DNA of 47,059 nt from an uncultured Bacteroides sp. (GCA_945607605.1 CALYZE010000014.1:1-47059), one strand, 5' to 3'; counted from the stretch's first letter, positions 16,600-24,952 are shown. The notes: generated from the letters alone by a model not told the origin. A program made the numbers and translations.

Positions 16600-16934
16600 T
16601 TGATTTTACGCGTTAATTGATGAACCCATCCGGTAACTACAAGAACCAATATGGTGCTGACTAATGAAGCAATGACTATCGGCCAGAATTCGGCAGCAAT
16701 AATGTCAAAATAAAGCATGAGAGCTACACCGGGAGGTATGAAGAAAAATCCCAAATTAGCAACCAGGAAGTCGGACATACCCTGCACCCAATGCAGTTTT
16801 ATCCAACCCAATTTCAAGAGAAGGGTGAGTAACAGCATCCCTATGATGCTGGACGGTAGCTTGATACCCGTAAGGAAAACAATCCATTCACCCAAAGCTA
16901 AACATCCAAAGAGGATGGCGCATTGACGGATCAT
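16596..16934 (-). CDS. lrgA: LrgA/CidA-family holin-like protein
   Basis: A 112-residue membrane protein with four hydrophobic helices, the LrgA signature LPSSIIGMLLLTLLL (about residues 26-40) and DFLVANLGFFFIPPGVALM (about 56-74). Small holin-like partner of LrgB, overlapping lrgB by 4 bp. A -7 box (TACCTTTG on the minus strand, 16974-16981) lies 40 bp upstream. Whether this pair acts in cell death or in pyruvate uptake cannot be told from sequence; the location beside pta-ackA fits the latter (inference). Confidence 0.92.
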   Translation of the reverse strand: MIRQCAILFGCLALGEWIVFLTGIKLPSSIIGMLLLTLLLKLGWIKLHWVQGMSDFLVANLGFFFIPPGVALMLYFDIIAAEFWPIVIASLVSTILVLVVTGWVHQLTRKIK

Positions 16935-16973
16935 AATACTGTGTTATACCTATTGTTATTATTGAAAACTTTG

Positions 16974-16981
16974 CAAAGGTA
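16974..16981 (-). promoter_or_regulatory. Probable lrgAB promoter, -7 box
   Basis: TACCTTTG on the minus strand, 40 bp upstream of the lrgA ATG; no -33 element was evident. Confidence 0.4.
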
Positions 16982-17052
16982 GGTATTCTCTTCGTTGCTT
17001 GTTACCTCCTTGTGCTTTATTTTATAAATATCTATGTATTTTCTACCTCGAT

Positions 17053-17092
17053 ACTCTGTTATTCCAGTAATAATGTTACACTGGAAGAGAGT
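17053..17092. promoter_or_regulatory. Interrupted inverted repeat between lrgA and pta
   Basis: Inner arms TTCCAGT (17062-17068) and ACTGGAA (17080-17086), with outer arms ACTCT (17053-17057) and AGAGT (17088-17092). It could be an operator or an RNA hairpin. It is not followed by a T-run, so it is not a typical terminator. Confidence 0.4.
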
Positions 17093-17261
17093 GTTGAGTG
17101 CTCGATTTATGTTCTACTTACATGGCTCATTTCTTGCTGGTTGCATGAATGAACGCAGGGATTTGACTTCTAAAACCACCTATTAGTGTTAAATATTACA
17201 ATAAATGTGAGTTGAAAGGCAAAAACAGACTGAATTGCAATGTAGATATTGCAAAATTGTG

Positions 17262-17269
17262 TACTTTTG
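17262..17269 (+). promoter_or_regulatory. Probable pta-ackA promoter, -7 box
   Basis: TACTTTTG followed by CACC, 49 bp upstream of the pta ATG; a strong match to the Bacteroidetes -7 consensus. No TTTG was found at the ideal -33 distance. Confidence 0.5.
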
Positions 17270-17318
17270 CACCGTAAATAACACTCACTACTGATCTTTA
17301 TATTACAATTAAAATATC

Positions 17319-18344
17319 ATGCAAAGATTAATTAACGAAATTCTTGAACGTGCGAAAGCCGATCGCCAACGTATTGTCCTACCTGAAGGTACGGAAGAGC
17401 GAACTTTGAAAGCTGCTAATCAGATTCTGACTGACGGAGTTGCTGACCTTATTCTTTTAGGTAACCCTGTAGAAATCCATGCTTGTGCCCAAGAATGGGG
17501 ATTGGGTAATATCTCTAAGGCTACCATTATCAACCCGGAAGATCATTCTAAGAAAGAAGAGTATGCACAGTTGTTATGTGAATTGCGCAAGAAAAAAGGG
17601 ATGACTATTGAGGAAGCTCGTAAGTTGGTACTTGACCCGCTTTATCTGGGTTGTTTGATTATCAAGAATGGCGATGCTGACGGACAGTTGGCAGGAGCTC
17701 GCAATACTACGGGTGATGTACTTCGTCCGGCTTTGCAGATTATTAAAACGGTACCCGGCATTACTTGTGTTTCGGGTGCTATGTTGCTGTTGACTCATGC
17801 TCCTGAATGCGGAAGTAATGGTATTCTGGTGATGGGTGATGTGGCCGTAACCCCAGTGCCTGATGCTGCACAGTTGGCACAAATCGCTGTTTGTACGGCA
17901 CGTACTGCCCAAGCGGTTGCCGGTATCGAACCTAAAGTAGCCTTATTGAGCTTCTCTACTAAAGGTTCTGCCAAACATGAAGTGGTAGATAAAGTGGTTG
18001 AGGCTTTGAAAATTGCCAAAGAGATGGATCCGGATTTGGCTATCGACGGTGAATTACAAGCTGACGCTGCATTAGTTCCGGAAGTAGGTTCAAGCAAGGC
18101 GCCGGGTTCTCCCATTGCGGGACAGGCCAACGTATTGGTTGTACCGAGTTTGGAAGTTGGAAATATTTCTTATAAGCTAGTACAACGTTTGGGACATGCC
18201 GATGCTGTAGGTCCGGTCTTACAAGGTATCGCCCGCCCGGTGAATGATTTGTCACGCGGTTGTTCCATTGAAGATATTTACCGAATGATTGCCATTACAG
18301 CCAACCAGGCTATTGCTGCTAAAAACAACACAAACAACCTATAA
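17319..18344 (+). CDS. pta: Phosphate acetyltransferase
   Basis: Reversible conversion of acetyl-CoA and phosphate to acetyl phosphate and CoA, the first step of acetate production. The 341-residue protein is the short, single-domain PTA_PTB form without the N-terminal P-loop/DRTGG extension of E. coli Pta. It includes RIVLPEGTEERTL (about residues 19-31), GQLAGARNTTGDVLRPALQ (about 122-140) and PGSPIAGQANVLVVPSLEVG (about 263-282), all conserved in the active site region. ackA begins 12 bp after its stop, so the two form one operon ending at a clear terminator at 19593-19632. Confidence 0.97.
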   Translation: MQRLINEILERAKADRQRIVLPEGTEERTLKAANQILTDGVADLILLGNPVEIHACAQEWGLGNISKATIINPEDHSKKEEYAQLLCELRKKKGMTIEEARKLVLDPLYLGCLIIKNGDADGQLAGARNTTGDVLRPALQIIKTVPGITCVSGAMLLLTHAPECGSNGILVMGDVAVTPVPDAAQLAQIAVCTARTAQAVAGIEPKVALLSFSTKGSAKHEVVDKVVEALKIAKEMDPDLAIDGELQADAALVPEVGSSKAPGSPIAGQANVLVVPSLEVGNISYKLVQRLGHADAVGPVLQGIARPVNDLSRGCSIEDIYRMIAITANQAIAAKNNTNNL

Positions 18345-18356
18345 ATCTGATATAAT

Positions 18357-19556
18357 ATGAAAGTCTTAGTATTAAACTGCGGTAGCTCATCCATCAAATA
18401 CAAACTGTTTGATATGGATCATAAAGAGGTTATCGCTCAGGGTGGTATTGAAAAAATTGGTTTGAAAGACTCTTTCTTGAAATTTACTTTGCCTGATGGT
18501 AAAAAGAAAATTCTGGAAAAAGATATTCCTGAGCATACCGTAGGTGTAGAATTTATTTTGAATACATTGATTAGCCCGGAATATGGCGCAATCAAATCTT
18601 TGGAAGAAATCAATGCTGTTGGTCATCGTATGGTACACGGAGGAGAGAAGTTCAGCAAGTCTGTATTGCTGAACCAGGAAGTAATGGATGCCTTTACTGC
18701 TTGTAATGATCTGGCTCCGCTTCACAATCCTGCCAACTTGAAAGGTGTAAATGCCATATCTGCTATTCTGCCTAATGTTCCGCAAATAGGTGTGTTTGAC
18801 ACTGCCTTCCATCAGACAATGCCGAATTATGCTTATCTGTATGCTATTCCTTACGGTTTGTATGAGAAATATGGAGTGCGTCGTTATGGCTTCCACGGAA
18901 CATCTCATCGCTACGTTTCACAACGTGTGTGTGAATTCCTTGGTGTACAGCAGGAAGGAAAAAAAATAATCACTTGCCACATTGGTAACGGTGCTTCTAT
19001 TTCAGCTGTAAAAGATGGCAAATGCATAGATACCAGTATGGGAATGACTCCGCTTGAAGGTCTTATCATGGGAACTCGTAGTGGTGATATCGATGGAGGA
19101 GTTATCTCTTTCATTATGGAAAAAGAAAACCTGGATGCTAACGGCGTTTCCGATCTGCTGAACAAGAAGAGTGGAGTACTGGGTATCTTTGGTGAATCCA
19201 GTGACATGCGCGATTTGGAAGCTGCTGTAGCGGCTGGCAACAAGAAGGCTATCTTGGCTGAAAATATGTACTTTTACCGTATCAAGAAATATATCGGCGC
19301 TTATGCTGCTGCTTTGGGTGGTGTAGACATTATTGTATTTACCGGTGGTGTTGGTGAGAACCAATCAAGCGCTCGTTGGGGAGCTTGTGAAGGTTTGGAA
19401 TTCATGGGTGTGAAAGTAGATGCTGAAAAGAATAAGATTCGCGGAGAAGAAACAATAATCTCTACAGAAGACTCCAGAGTAAAGGTGGTGGTGATTCCTA
19501 CCGACGAAGAATTAGTAATTGCTTCGGATACACTGGCTATCTTAGCAGATAAATAA
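18357..19556 (+). CDS. ackA: Acetate kinase
   Basis: Transfers the phosphoryl group of acetyl phosphate to ADP, giving acetate and ATP. The 399-residue ASKHA-fold protein has Asn7 and the phosphate loop NCGSSSIKYK (7-16), catalytic Arg91 in GHRMVHGGE, Asp148 in GVFDTAFHQ, and RRYGFHGTSHRYVS. Arg91 and Asp148 fall at the same numbers as the catalytic pair of the Methanosarcina enzyme, which supports the chosen start. Encoded immediately after pta, it gives substrate-level ATP in a fermentative anaerobe. Confidence 0.98.
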   Translation: MKVLVLNCGSSSIKYKLFDMDHKEVIAQGGIEKIGLKDSFLKFTLPDGKKKILEKDIPEHTVGVEFILNTLISPEYGAIKSLEEINAVGHRMVHGGEKFSKSVLLNQEVMDAFTACNDLAPLHNPANLKGVNAISAILPNVPQIGVFDTAFHQTMPNYAYLYAIPYGLYEKYGVRRYGFHGTSHRYVSQRVCEFLGVQQEGKKIITCHIGNGASISAVKDGKCIDTSMGMTPLEGLIMGTRSGDIDGGVISFIMEKENLDANGVSDLLNKKSGVLGIFGESSDMRDLEAAVAAGNKKAILAENMYFYRIKKYIGAYAAALGGVDIIVFTGGVGENQSSARWGACEGLEFMGVKVDAEKNKIRGEETIISTEDSRVKVVVIPTDEELVIASDTLAILADK

Positions 19557-19592
19557 TCACAGAAATACTATTTCTAATAGATTGGAATAGAG

Positions 19593-19632
19593 AGTCGGAG
19601 ACAGGAAAACTGTTCTCCGACTTTTCTTTTTT
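19593..19632 (+). terminator. Rho-independent terminator of pta-ackA
   Basis: Arms AGTCGGAGACAG (19593-19604) and CTGT-t-CTCCGACT (19610-19622) pair with one bulged T around a short loop, followed by TTTCTTTTTT. It lies 37 bp after the ackA stop. Confidence 0.85.
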
Positions 19633-19667
19633 AACAGTGTCTTCATAATTTAGTAGTAGAAAATCTC

Positions 19668-19675
19668 TATCTTTG
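19668..19675 (+). promoter_or_regulatory. Probable promoter of the alkaline phosphatase, -7 box
   Basis: TATCTTTG, 56 bp upstream of the ATG at 19732. No PhoB-like box was recognised. Confidence 0.45.
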
Positions 19676-19731
19676 TTATACTTTTAAAGAATACAGCTAA
19701 CTTATTAGAATAACTTTAAATAAATAGATTT

Positions 19732-21129
19732 ATGAAACGATTCATGTATACGTTGCTCTTTGTGCTGTTAACGGGGAGCATGTATGGCCAACAGGCCAAA
19801 TACGTATTTTATTTTATCGGTGATGGAATGGGAGTCAATCAAGTGAATGGTACTGAAATGTATCTTGCTGAGAAAGAAGGTCGCATCGGGGTGACTCCTT
19901 TGTTGTTTACCACTTTCCCCGTTGCCGGTATGGCTACCACTTTTTCTGCGACTAACTCTGTCACAGACTCTTCAGCTGCCGGCACGGCTTTGGCTACCGG
20001 TGCAAAGACTTACAATGGTGCCATTGGCATGGACAATGACAAGAATGTACTCCAAACAGTTGCCGAGCAAGCAAAAAAAGCGGGGAAGAAAGTGGGTGTA
20101 ACTAGCAGTGTAAGTGTAGATCATGCTACTCCGGCTGCATTCTATGCACATCAACCCAGTCGTAGTATGTACTACGAAATTGCACTCGATCTTCCGAAGG
20201 CTGGTTTTGATTTTTATGCTGGAGCTGGTTTTTTAAAACCTACTACTACGGCTGACAAGAAGGAAGCTCCGAGTATTTTCCCTATTTTTGAAGAGTCCGG
20301 CTATACTGTTGCCAAAGGAATGGATGACTATCAATCAAAAGTAGCTGATGCTCAAAAAATGGTACTTGTTCAAAAGGAAGGAGCAGATCCCTCCTGCCTG
20401 CCTTATGCCATTGATCGCAAAGAGGGTGACTTGACTTTGACAGAGATAACAGAAAGTGCCATCTCTTTCTTAACCAAAGGTAAGAACAAAGGTTTCTTCC
20501 TGATGGTAGAAGGTGGAAAAATAGACTGGGCTTGTCATGGAAATGATCCTGCTACCGCTTTTGAAGAAGTGATTGATATGGATAATGCCATTAAGGTAGC
20601 CTATGAATTTTATAAGAAACATCCGAAAGAGACATTGATTGTGGTAACGGCAGATCACGAAACCGGTGGTTTAGGTTTGGGTACAGCTAAGTACGAATTA
20701 CACCTGAAATCATTGATCAATCAGAAGCAGTCTCAAGACTTGCTTTCACGCTCTATCACAGATTTACGCAAAATGCGTAAGGTGATTCTCTGGGAGGAGA
20801 TGAAAAACTTCTTGAGTGAGAAAATGGGTTTTTGGAAAGAGTTACCGGTGACATGGGAACAAGAGAAGTTGCTGCGTGATGCTTACGAAGAATCTTTCGT
20901 AAACAAGCATGTAGTGTTTGAGGAAAGTCTGTATGCCAAAACGGAACCTTTGGCTGTTGCTGCTAAAAAGGTTATGAGTGAGATTGCCATGGTTGGCTGG
21001 ACTAGTACTAACCATACAGCCGGCTATGTACCGGTATTTGCAGTAGGCGCAGGTTCTCAACTCTTTGTTGGCAAGATTGATAATACAGAAATACCCAAAC
21101 GTATTGCAAAGGCTGCCGGATATAAATAA
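19732..21129 (+). CDS. Exported alkaline phosphatase (PhoA superfamily)
   Basis: Periplasmic metal-dependent phosphomonoesterase. The 465-residue precursor starts with a Sec signal peptide (MKRFMYTLLF core, likely cleaved after GSMYGQ near residue 20). Metal and nucleophile motifs are FIGDGMG (28-34, Asp31) and VTDSSAAGTALATGAK (77-92), where Ser80 matches the phosphorylated serine of E. coli PhoA. VVTADHETGG supplies the second Asp/His pair, and TNHTAGYVPVFAVG near the C-terminus carries the last metal-binding His. An inserted region (about 340-420) resembles the crown domain of larger family members. It stands alone with its own promoter and a downstream terminator. Phosphate regulation is not evident from sequence. 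Confidence 0.94.
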   Translation: MKRFMYTLLFVLLTGSMYGQQAKYVFYFIGDGMGVNQVNGTEMYLAEKEGRIGVTPLLFTTFPVAGMATTFSATNSVTDSSAAGTALATGAKTYNGAIGMDNDKNVLQTVAEQAKKAGKKVGVTSSVSVDHATPAAFYAHQPSRSMYYEIALDLPKAGFDFYAGAGFLKPTTTADKKEAPSIFPIFEESGYTVAKGMDDYQSKVADAQKMVLVQKEGADPSCLPYAIDRKEGDLTLTEITESAISFLTKGKNKGFFLMVEGGKIDWACHGNDPATAFEEVIDMDNAIKVAYEFYKKHPKETLIVVTADHETGGLGLGTAKYELHLKSLINQKQSQDLLSRSITDLRKMRKVILWEEMKNFLSEKMGFWKELPVTWEQEKLLRDAYEESFVNKHVVFEESLYAKTEPLAVAAKKVMSEIAMVGWTSTNHTAGYVPVFAVGAGSQLFVGKIDNTEIPKRIAKAAGYK

Positions 21130-21153
21130 TCCTTCTTGTCTCTATTGAAAAAT

Positions 21154-21200
21154 AACGGAGCGTAATCGAATAAATCTATCGGTTACGCTCCGTTTATTTT
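21154..21200. terminator. Bidirectional terminator between phosphatase and lpxH
   Basis: Perfect 12-bp arms AACGGAGCGTAA (21154-21165) and TTACGCTCCGTT (21183-21194), with inner CGA/TCG pairing, then TTATTTT on the + strand; an A-rich stretch on the other side gives a U-rich tail for the minus-strand transcript. It lies between the stops of convergent genes. Confidence 0.8.
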
Positions 21201-21224
21201 AAGCTTATAGCCTTGTTGAGGCAA

Positions 21225-21989
21225 TTATAGTTTAGATTCTCCTTCGATAAATTCTTCCAGAAACAGATTCTCTCCATCAAAAACGGCATAGGAGAAAAAG
21301 CTTATCCAATCTCCCAAAATCAAGACTCGTGTGGTGGTGCTGAGCATTAAGTCAAGCTCAATGTGCCGATGTCCATAGATAAAGTAGTTGATGTTGGGAT
21401 GATTTTTCAGGTACTCTTTGGTGTAAAGCACCAGAAATTCATGATTCTCTCCCATATAATCGGGCTCTTTACCGTCGATGCGTTTCATACGACTATGTTT
21501 GGCCCATGTCAATCCTAACTCTACACTCCAGCGAGGATGTAGAGCAGAGAATAAAGTTTGAAGAGTGGGGTTGTGGAAGATGGAGCGCAAGAGTTTGAAC
21601 TTTTTGTCGGGGTCTCCCAGTCCATCACCGTGGGCCAGATAAAACTCTTTACCGTATATTTCGGTGGTAAGCGCTTCACGGTGAATGATGACTCCGCACT
21701 CCTTAGTCAGGTAGTCGCCACACCAGAGATCGTGATTTCCTGTGAAGAAGTGTACATCCACTCCCATGTCCGTCAGTTCCGAGAGTTTCCCCAAGAAACG
21801 AGTATAGCCTTTGGGCACTACGGTCTTGAACTCGTACCAGAAGTCAAACATATCTCCCAGCAGATACACGGCAGATGCCTTGTGCTTTATACTGTCCAGA
21901 AAGTTGACCAACCTACGTTCTTGAGTTCGTCCGTGTTCAATGGCCCGTGAGCCTAGGTGAGCGTCTGAGAGGAAATATACATTCTTCAT
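21225..21989 (-). CDS. lpxH: UDP-2,3-diacylglucosamine diphosphatase (LpxH-like metallophosphatase)
   Basis: Cleaves UDP-2,3-diacylglucosamine to lipid X and UMP in lipid A synthesis, at the cytoplasmic face of the inner membrane. The 254-residue protein shows calcineurin-like metal motifs in order: DAHLG (8-12), GDMFDFWYE (about 45-53), GNHD (about 100-103), AHGDGLGDPDKKFKL (about 138-152) and a late GHRH. These are the LpxH/YbbF set, and the length fits. It follows a DUF59 gene by 24 bp in the same direction. Other metallophosphatases share the fold, but GDMFDFWYE is strongly LpxH-like. Confidence 0.9.
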   Translation of the reverse strand: MKNVYFLSDAHLGSRAIEHGRTQERRLVNFLDSIKHKASAVYLLGDMFDFWYEFKTVVPKGYTRFLGKLSELTDMGVDVHFFTGNHDLWCGDYLTKECGVIIHREALTTEIYGKEFYLAHGDGLGDPDKKFKLLRSIFHNPTLQTLFSALHPRWSVELGLTWAKHSRMKRIDGKEPDYMGENHEFLVLYTKEYLKNHPNINYFIYGHRHIELDLMLSTTTRVLILGDWISFFSYAVFDGENLFLEEFIEGESKL

Positions 21990-22013
21990 TTATCACTATT
22001 CATAGTTCATTAA

Positions 22014-22331
22014 TCAAAGGAATCCTAATTCTAGTTGGGCTTCTTCACTCATCATGTCCTTGTCCCATTGGGGTTCAAAGACCAGATTGATGATCACGGG
22101 ATCTACCCCCTCGACAGATTCTACCTTTTGGCGGACGTCTTCCATGATGAAGTCTGCTGCCGGACAATTCGGAGCAGTCAAGGTCATATCAATGGTGGTC
22201 TCGCCACTATCCGATACATCTATTTTGTAAATTAAGCCCAAGTCGTAGATGTTGACCGGAATCTCCGGGTCAAATACGGTTTTGAGCATTGCAACAACTT
22301 TTTCTTCTATTTCAAATTTAGTCATATTCAT
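22014..22331 (-). CDS. DUF59 / MIP18-family iron-sulfur assembly protein
   Basis: A 105-residue protein of the MIP18 (PaaD/SufT) family. The conserved segment VFDPEIPVNIYDLGLIY (about residues 19-35) is present, followed by MTLTAPNCPAADFI (about 51-64), including the Cys typical of the family's cluster-related site. Such proteins help deliver Fe-S clusters to target enzymes, sometimes alongside the SUF system; no suf gene lies in this window. An ATG two codons downstream (22325) is an equally possible start. A -7 box is present at 22353-22360. Confidence 0.9.
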   Translation of the reverse strand: MNMTKFEIEEKVVAMLKTVFDPEIPVNIYDLGLIYKIDVSDSGETTIDMTLTAPNCPAADFIMEDVRQKVESVEGVDPVIINLVFEPQWDKDMMSEEAQLELGFL

Positions 22332-22352
22332 AACGATTGTTGATTAATAAGA

Positions 22353-22360
22353 CAAAGATA
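22353..22360 (-). promoter_or_regulatory. Probable DUF59-lpxH promoter, -7 box
   Basis: TATCTTTG on the minus strand, 22 bp upstream of the DUF59 start. Confidence 0.4.
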
Positions 22361-22426
22361 ACGTAAACAAGAAGCAAAACTAACGATTTTAATTGAGATT
22401 GCAAAAGCATACTTTCGAAAGACAAA

Positions 22427-23113
22427 CTACAAGATGCCTTCATCAATGAAACTGTAATACTTCCCATCTGTAATAATAACGTGGTCAGTTAATCGGATGT
22501 TCATGGTTTGTGCTCCTTTCTGTACGAATTGGGTCAATTTCTGATCTTCCATGCTAGGTTGAGGATTGCCGGAAGGGTGATTGTGGATCAGAGCTATCTG
22601 CGTAGCTCGTTGAAGTAAAGCTTCTCGTAAAATGCTGCGTACATCGGCAGTAGTTTGATCAATGCCTCCCCGACTGATACGAACTTTGTTGATGACACGG
22701 GCAGCATGATTCATGAGTAATACCCAAAACTCTTCCTGGGGAAGGTCACAGAGTATAGGATGGAAGATTTCGTAGATATCCTTGGACCAATGGATGGTGG
22801 TACGTTCGGTGTGTTCCTGTTGCTTGCGACGTTTGCCTAATTCCAATGCAGCCATAATAGTGAGGCTTTTTGCTGGTCCCAAACCTTTAAAGCGGGAGTA
22901 GTCTTGAATCTCCCATTTTCCTAATTGATTCAAATCATTGCCACTATTGGTAAGCACCCGCTGCATCAAAGATACGGCACTTTCTTCCGTATTGCCGGAA
23001 CCGATGAGAATAGCCAATAGTTCGGCATCACTCAAGGCCTCTGCTCCTTTCTGCATCATTTTCTCCCGCGGACGGTCTTCTACGGCCCACTGATTGATAT
23101 TTAATTTGTCCAT
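22427..23113 (-). CDS. radC: RadC-family JAMM-domain protein
   Basis: A 228-residue protein with an N-terminal helix-hairpin-helix region (FKGLGPAKSLTI, about 75-86) and a C-terminal JAMM/MPN+ metalloprotease-like domain carrying HNHPSGNPQPSMED (His177, His179, Asp190). Despite the name, a role in recombination repair is doubted for the family and no activity is firmly established. The frame is open 72 codons further upstream, but that would run into the glycosyltransferase gene. I start at the ATG at 23113, which has GAAAGG 10 bp upstream and gives the usual RadC length. An ATG at 23131 is the alternative. It is cotranscribed with the glycosyltransferase. Confidence 0.93.
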   Translation of the reverse strand: MDKLNINQWAVEDRPREKMMQKGAEALSDAELLAILIGSGNTEESAVSLMQRVLTNSGNDLNQLGKWEIQDYSRFKGLGPAKSLTIMAALELGKRRKQQEHTERTTIHWSKDIYEIFHPILCDLPQEEFWVLLMNHAARVINKVRISRGGIDQTTADVRSILREALLQRATQIALIHNHPSGNPQPSMEDQKLTQFVQKGAQTMNIRLTDHVIITDGKYYSFIDEGIL

Positions 23114-23144
23114 AGGTTTGTAACCTTTCATGATGAATGGCAAG

Positions 23145-24134
23145 TCACTGATAGAAGTTCTTTTTGAAAGCTTCAAATTCACCCTTTCCGAGTATACAAC
23201 GGTCCCACCAAGCACGCCAGAATCCTGTTCCGTATCCGATGAGTTGGATGAAGGCGGCAGCGACAGAATAAATGCCAATGCGCAGACTATGGTTCCGAAG
23301 GGTGGAGTCGATGCATACCAACAAGGCATACAGCAGAATCGGACTCAGGCTGTACTGACAGAAAAGAGCGCCCAATGCAAACAGTGCCACTCCTAAAGTA
23401 AATATAGCAGGAAGCCAATGAACCAATTTCAATGATTCGGGATATTTTTTGTATAAGTTGATGCGAGCAATTCCTGAATTGTGTACTTGTTTGAAGAACT
23501 TTTTTAAGTCTGTTCGACGTTTATGATAAACCCATGCACCGGGGAATAAGCGACATTGATATCCTCCTTTAAAGATACGAATGCTGAAGTCGATATCTTC
23601 TCCGAAACGCATTTTGGAGAAACCACCTAATACCTGATACACTTCACGACGTACTCCCATGTTAAAACTTCTGGGGTAGAATTTATCCATCTTTTTCTTC
23701 CCTCCCCGAATTCCTCCGGTAGTGAAGAAAGAAGTCATGGAATAGTTAATCGCTTTTTGTATATCTGTGAATGACTCGTGTGCGCGGTCAGGCCCGCCGA
23801 ATGCATCAGCGAAGTTTAGTTGTAATTCTTGCTCTACCGCCTCCAAATAATCTTCGGGTAAGATACAGTCAGAATCGAGGATGATCAAATATTCTCCCTG
23901 ACTGCGTTCTGCGCCGTAGTTACGGCTTTGCCCGGGGCCGGAGTTGGGCTTGTTGTAGTAATGTATATCCAGCTTTCCCTGATAAGCTTCTGTTACTTTT
24001 TGACAAGGAACAGAAGAGCCATCTTCCACAATGATGACTTCAAAATCTTTGAAACTTTGCAGAGTGAGGCTTTGTAGTAATTCATCCACTTCATCAGGGC
24101 GATTATAGACGGGAATGATGATGGAATATCTCAT
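23145..24134 (-). CDS. Family 2 glycosyltransferase, membrane-anchored
   Basis: A 329-residue GT-A glycosyltransferase using a nucleotide-activated sugar. The N-terminal catalytic part shows IIIPVYNRPDEV (5-16), VEDGS (36-40) and the metal-binding DSD (87-89) in YLIILDSDC, then GEDIDFSIRI as the acceptor-side ED motif. The C-terminus (about 240-300) has two to three hydrophobic helices, so it sits at the cytoplasmic face of the inner membrane. It is alone rather than in a polysaccharide cluster, so the acceptor cannot be inferred. Its start is 24 bp from a -7 box (24158-24165). radC follows directly. Confidence 0.9.
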   Translation of the reverse strand: MRYSIIIPVYNRPDEVDELLQSLTLQSFKDFEVIIVEDGSSVPCQKVTEAYQGKLDIHYYNKPNSGPGQSRNYGAERSQGEYLIILDSDCILPEDYLEAVEQELQLNFADAFGGPDRAHESFTDIQKAINYSMTSFFTTGGIRGGKKKMDKFYPRSFNMGVRREVYQVLGGFSKMRFGEDIDFSIRIFKGGYQCRLFPGAWVYHKRRTDLKKFFKQVHNSGIARINLYKKYPESLKLVHWLPAIFTLGVALFALGALFCQYSLSPILLYALLVCIDSTLRNHSLRIGIYSVAAAFIQLIGYGTGFWRAWWDRCILGKGEFEAFKKNFYQ

Positions 24135-24157
24135 GGCTTTATGTTCTAATTGTCCTA

Positions 24158-24165
24158 CAAAGATA
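24158..24165 (-). promoter_or_regulatory. Probable glycosyltransferase-radC promoter, -7 box
   Basis: TATCTTTG on the minus strand, 24 bp upstream of the ATG. Confidence 0.4.
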
Positions 24166-24214
24166 CATTATAAATTTTCGATAACACCTGTTGTTTTCAT
24201 TTTCTTTGTAGATA

Positions 24215-24251
24215 AACAAAAAATCCCCGATACAGTATTGCATCGGGGATT
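24215..24251 (-). terminator. Rho-independent terminator of efp
   Basis: On the minus strand AATCCCCGAT (24251-24242) and ATCGGGGATT (24231-24222) form a perfect 10-bp stem around a 10-nt loop, followed by a run of T (complement of acaaaaaa). It is 41 bp past the efp stop. Confidence 0.88.
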
Positions 24252-24291
24252 GTAGGATAGAATAAGGCTGTGCCTATTTCTATAATCTGTC

Positions 24292-24858
24292 TTATACCTT
24301 TACACGGCCTACATAAGAACCGTCACGGGTATCGATTTCAATGGTTTCACCTTCGTTGATAAATAAGGGAACACGTACCGTTGCGCCAGATTCTACTGTC
24401 GCAGGCTTCAGAGTGTTGGTAGCTGTGTCACCTTTCAAGCCCGGTTCTGTATAAGTAATTTTCTGTACGACTTTAACAGGAACATCGGCATAAAGCACTG
24501 TTTCGGTTGAGGCGTCAGACACCACTTCAATAACCATTCCTTCAAGCAGGAAGTCTACTCCGTTAATTAAGTCGTGAGCGATAGGTATTTGATCGAAAGT
24601 TTCTTGGTTCATAAACAAGAAGTTGTCGCCGTCGTGGTAGAGGTATTGGTGAGGACGACGTTCTACACGTACGTCTTCCAGTTTCTCACCGATATTGAAA
24701 CGGCGTTCCAACACGTAACCATTCACAACATCTTTCAGCTTGGTACGCATAAAGGTGTTCCCTTTTCCCGGCTTTACGTGCAGGAAGTCGATACAGAAAT
24801 AAAGCTTGCCGTCCATGCGGATGCAAGTTCCGTTTTTAATGTCTTGGGCATTAATCAT
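24292..24858 (-). CDS. efp: Elongation factor P
   Basis: Ribosome-binding factor that rescues stalling at polyproline stretches. The 188-residue protein has the three-domain KOW/OB/OB architecture; the loop HVKPGKG places Lys32 at the tip that is modified in many bacteria. C-terminal TRDGSYVGRVKV matches EF-P ends. It is a single-gene unit with a good promoter (24921-24952) and a strong terminator. No epmA or epmB gene is nearby, so any modification of Lys32 is unknown. Confidence 0.97.
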   Translation of the reverse strand: MINAQDIKNGTCIRMDGKLYFCIDFLHVKPGKGNTFMRTKLKDVVNGYVLERRFNIGEKLEDVRVERRPHQYLYHDGDNFLFMNQETFDQIPIAHDLINGVDFLLEGMVIEVVSDASTETVLYADVPVKVVQKITYTEPGLKGDTATNTLKPATVESGATVRVPLFINEGETIEIDTRDGSYVGRVKV

Positions 24859-24920
24859 ACTTATAATCTTTATTGTTATTATATTATAGGATATACTTCT
24901 TTGAAGTCTCTAAGCGAATA

Positions 24921-24952
24921 CAAAAGTAATGGAAATCGGTAAAAAACGCAAA
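24921..24952 (-). promoter_or_regulatory. efp promoter, -33 and -7 boxes
   Basis: On the minus strand TTTG (24952-24949), 20 bp, then TACTTTTG (24928-24921). This is a complete match to the Bacteroides TTTG-N19-21-TAnnTTTG pattern. The transcript would carry a leader of roughly 55 bases. Confidence 0.7.

Larger units (their letters stand above)
16935..17318. other. 384-bp lrgA/pta divergent intergenic region
   Basis: No gene is supported here. It holds the lrgA -7 box (16974-16981), an interrupted hairpin at 17053-17092, and the pta -7 box (17262-17269). The middle (17093-17230) is plain AT-rich sequence with no recognised motif. A 25-codon frame (17109-17186) was considered and rejected. 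Confidence 0.6.

Noticed and set aside
17109-17186. 25-codon frame in the lrgA/pta spacer
   Set aside because: Too short, no start-site signal, no recognisable motif; nothing separates it from chance.
23114-23329. N-terminal extension of radC by 72 codons
   Set aside because: It overlaps the glycosyltransferase gene on the same strand and exceeds the normal RadC length; the ATG at 23113 has a better upstream site.
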